Shown here piece by piece: positions 44,592 to 44,975 of a DNA stretch of 44,975 bases. Each line of letters starts with the position of its first letter. Positions within the stretch are counted from its first letter, which is position 1. The notes under the pieces are model-generated. The model was not told where the DNA came from, did no database searches, and saw nothing but the letters and a program-made list of their open reading frames with translations. The stretch spans positions 1 through 44,975 of the forward strand of contig OY282436.1 of NCBI GenBank assembly GCA_958296095.1, written 5' to 3'. The translations under genes and the position numbers were made by a program. This DNA is from an uncultured Oligoflexales bacterium. GTDB lineage: Bacteria; Bdellovibrionota_B; Oligoflexia; Oligoflexales; JAPPIL01.

Positions 44592-44975
44592 ATGTCTAAC
44601 TCTCTCCCCCCCGACAGTACGGAACTATCTAACAAAGCAGCATTACAGGCTTTTTTGGTGGAGCATCCAACTGCTCACTTCCTGCGTGTAGGGCGCTACA
44701 AACAACCGTTAGACAGCCCTAAACGCAAGGATAGTAACCCAATCCCCTTCAAAAATTGGCCGAAACAACCGGTCGAAGTGCTTGCCAGGCACGTTGCTAC
44801 GTGCGGTAAACTAAGTTTAGTCTTGACATCTTTGGACTTGGGGGTCATCGACATCGACCGAGATTGGCGAAAAAAACTACCTCAAGCAAAGGGAACTTTG
44901 ACTCGCCAATGCAGACATTTTTTCGTCGTCAACTCATCCAAACCCCACAAATATCACATATATTTCACGGTCAAG
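44592..44975 (+). CDS. Primase-polymerase N-terminal part (runs off the right edge)
   Basis: The first 128 residues of a small primase-polymerase domain (Prim-Pol, PF09250-type). LRVGRYKQPLDS is near residues 31-42, then LVLTSLDLGVIDIDRD with the paired catalytic D87 and D89, and KYHIYF at 120-125 with the conserved His. CAGGGGTTAACAAC precedes the ATG. Only whole codons remain at the edge and the frame continues at position 1 to a TGA at 142-144, giving 175 residues in all. That is about the size of a bare catalytic domain. It makes primers for, and may extend, DNA at the origin, with RepA next to it. Confidence 0.82.
   Translation, partial: MSNSLPPDSTELSNKAALQAFLVEHPTAHFLRVGRYKQPLDSPKRKDSNPIPFKNWPKQPVEVLARHVATCGKLSLVLTSLDLGVIDIDRDWRKKLPQAKGTLTRQCRHFFVVNSSKPHKYHIYFTVK

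Overview
This window looks like the complete genome, about 45 kb, of a tailed dsDNA phage with a long non-contractile tail (siphovirus-like), opened inside a replication gene. The evidence is a full head and tail set on one strand: terminase, portal, Mu F/SPP1 gp7-type head protein, scaffold, major capsid protein, connectors, tail tube, frameshifted chaperone pair, tape measure, lambda M/L/J-like tail tip and modular fibres. The L-like protein keeps four cysteines and the tip protein is J-like, which suggests a Gram-negative host; the host genus cannot be read from the sequence. The right edge opens a primase-polymerase gene and the left edge closes it in the same frame, so the molecule is probably circular or circularly permuted. 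Base composition is moderate and Shine-Dalgarno sequences are common, with several TTG and GTG starts. || Layout. (1) Replication, plus strand, 44592 through the edge to 1582: a small primase-polymerase overlapping a RepA-type AAA ATPase. It is followed at 1583-1870 by a strong origin candidate with seven 9-bp iterons, a perfect DnaA box, an AT-rich stretch, long inverted repeats and CG runs. (2) 1.9-9.9 kb: many small accessory genes on both strands, mostly unrecognised. They include a hairpin-rich transcript candidate with a terminator (2.6-2.94 kb), two related small proteins (4.1-4.85 kb), a divergent promoter region with palindromes (4.87-5.02 kb), a cassette of small membrane and coiled-coil proteins (6.2-7.7 kb), a VRR-NUC nuclease and a second related gene pair (8.3-9.3 kb). 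(3) 10.1-11.0 kb: an adenine methyltransferase bracketed by the real fibre tip and a degenerate copy of it. (4) 11.0-39.6 kb, minus strand: fibres, tail tip, tape measure, tail tube, connectors, capsid, portal and terminases. (5) 39.6-41.2 kb: an XRE-like regulator with a double palindrome, the endolysin and a membrane protein. (6) 41.2-44.4 kb: an intergenic pseudoknot, small early-type genes, two helix-turn-helix proteins and an SSB/DUF669-like protein with a DTVPF tail, read from a promoter divergent to the replication promoter. || How it works together. The 44.47-44.55 kb region fires both ways: rightward into primase-polymerase, RepA and the origin, and leftward into SSB-like and regulatory genes and then probably the late genes. 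No integrase, excisionase, ParA/ParB or DNA polymerase was recognised. The phage may replicate like a plasmid using its own primase-polymerase and RepA plus host enzymes; whether it is lytic or a phage-plasmid cannot be decided here. No tRNA, CRISPR array or insertion sequence was seen.
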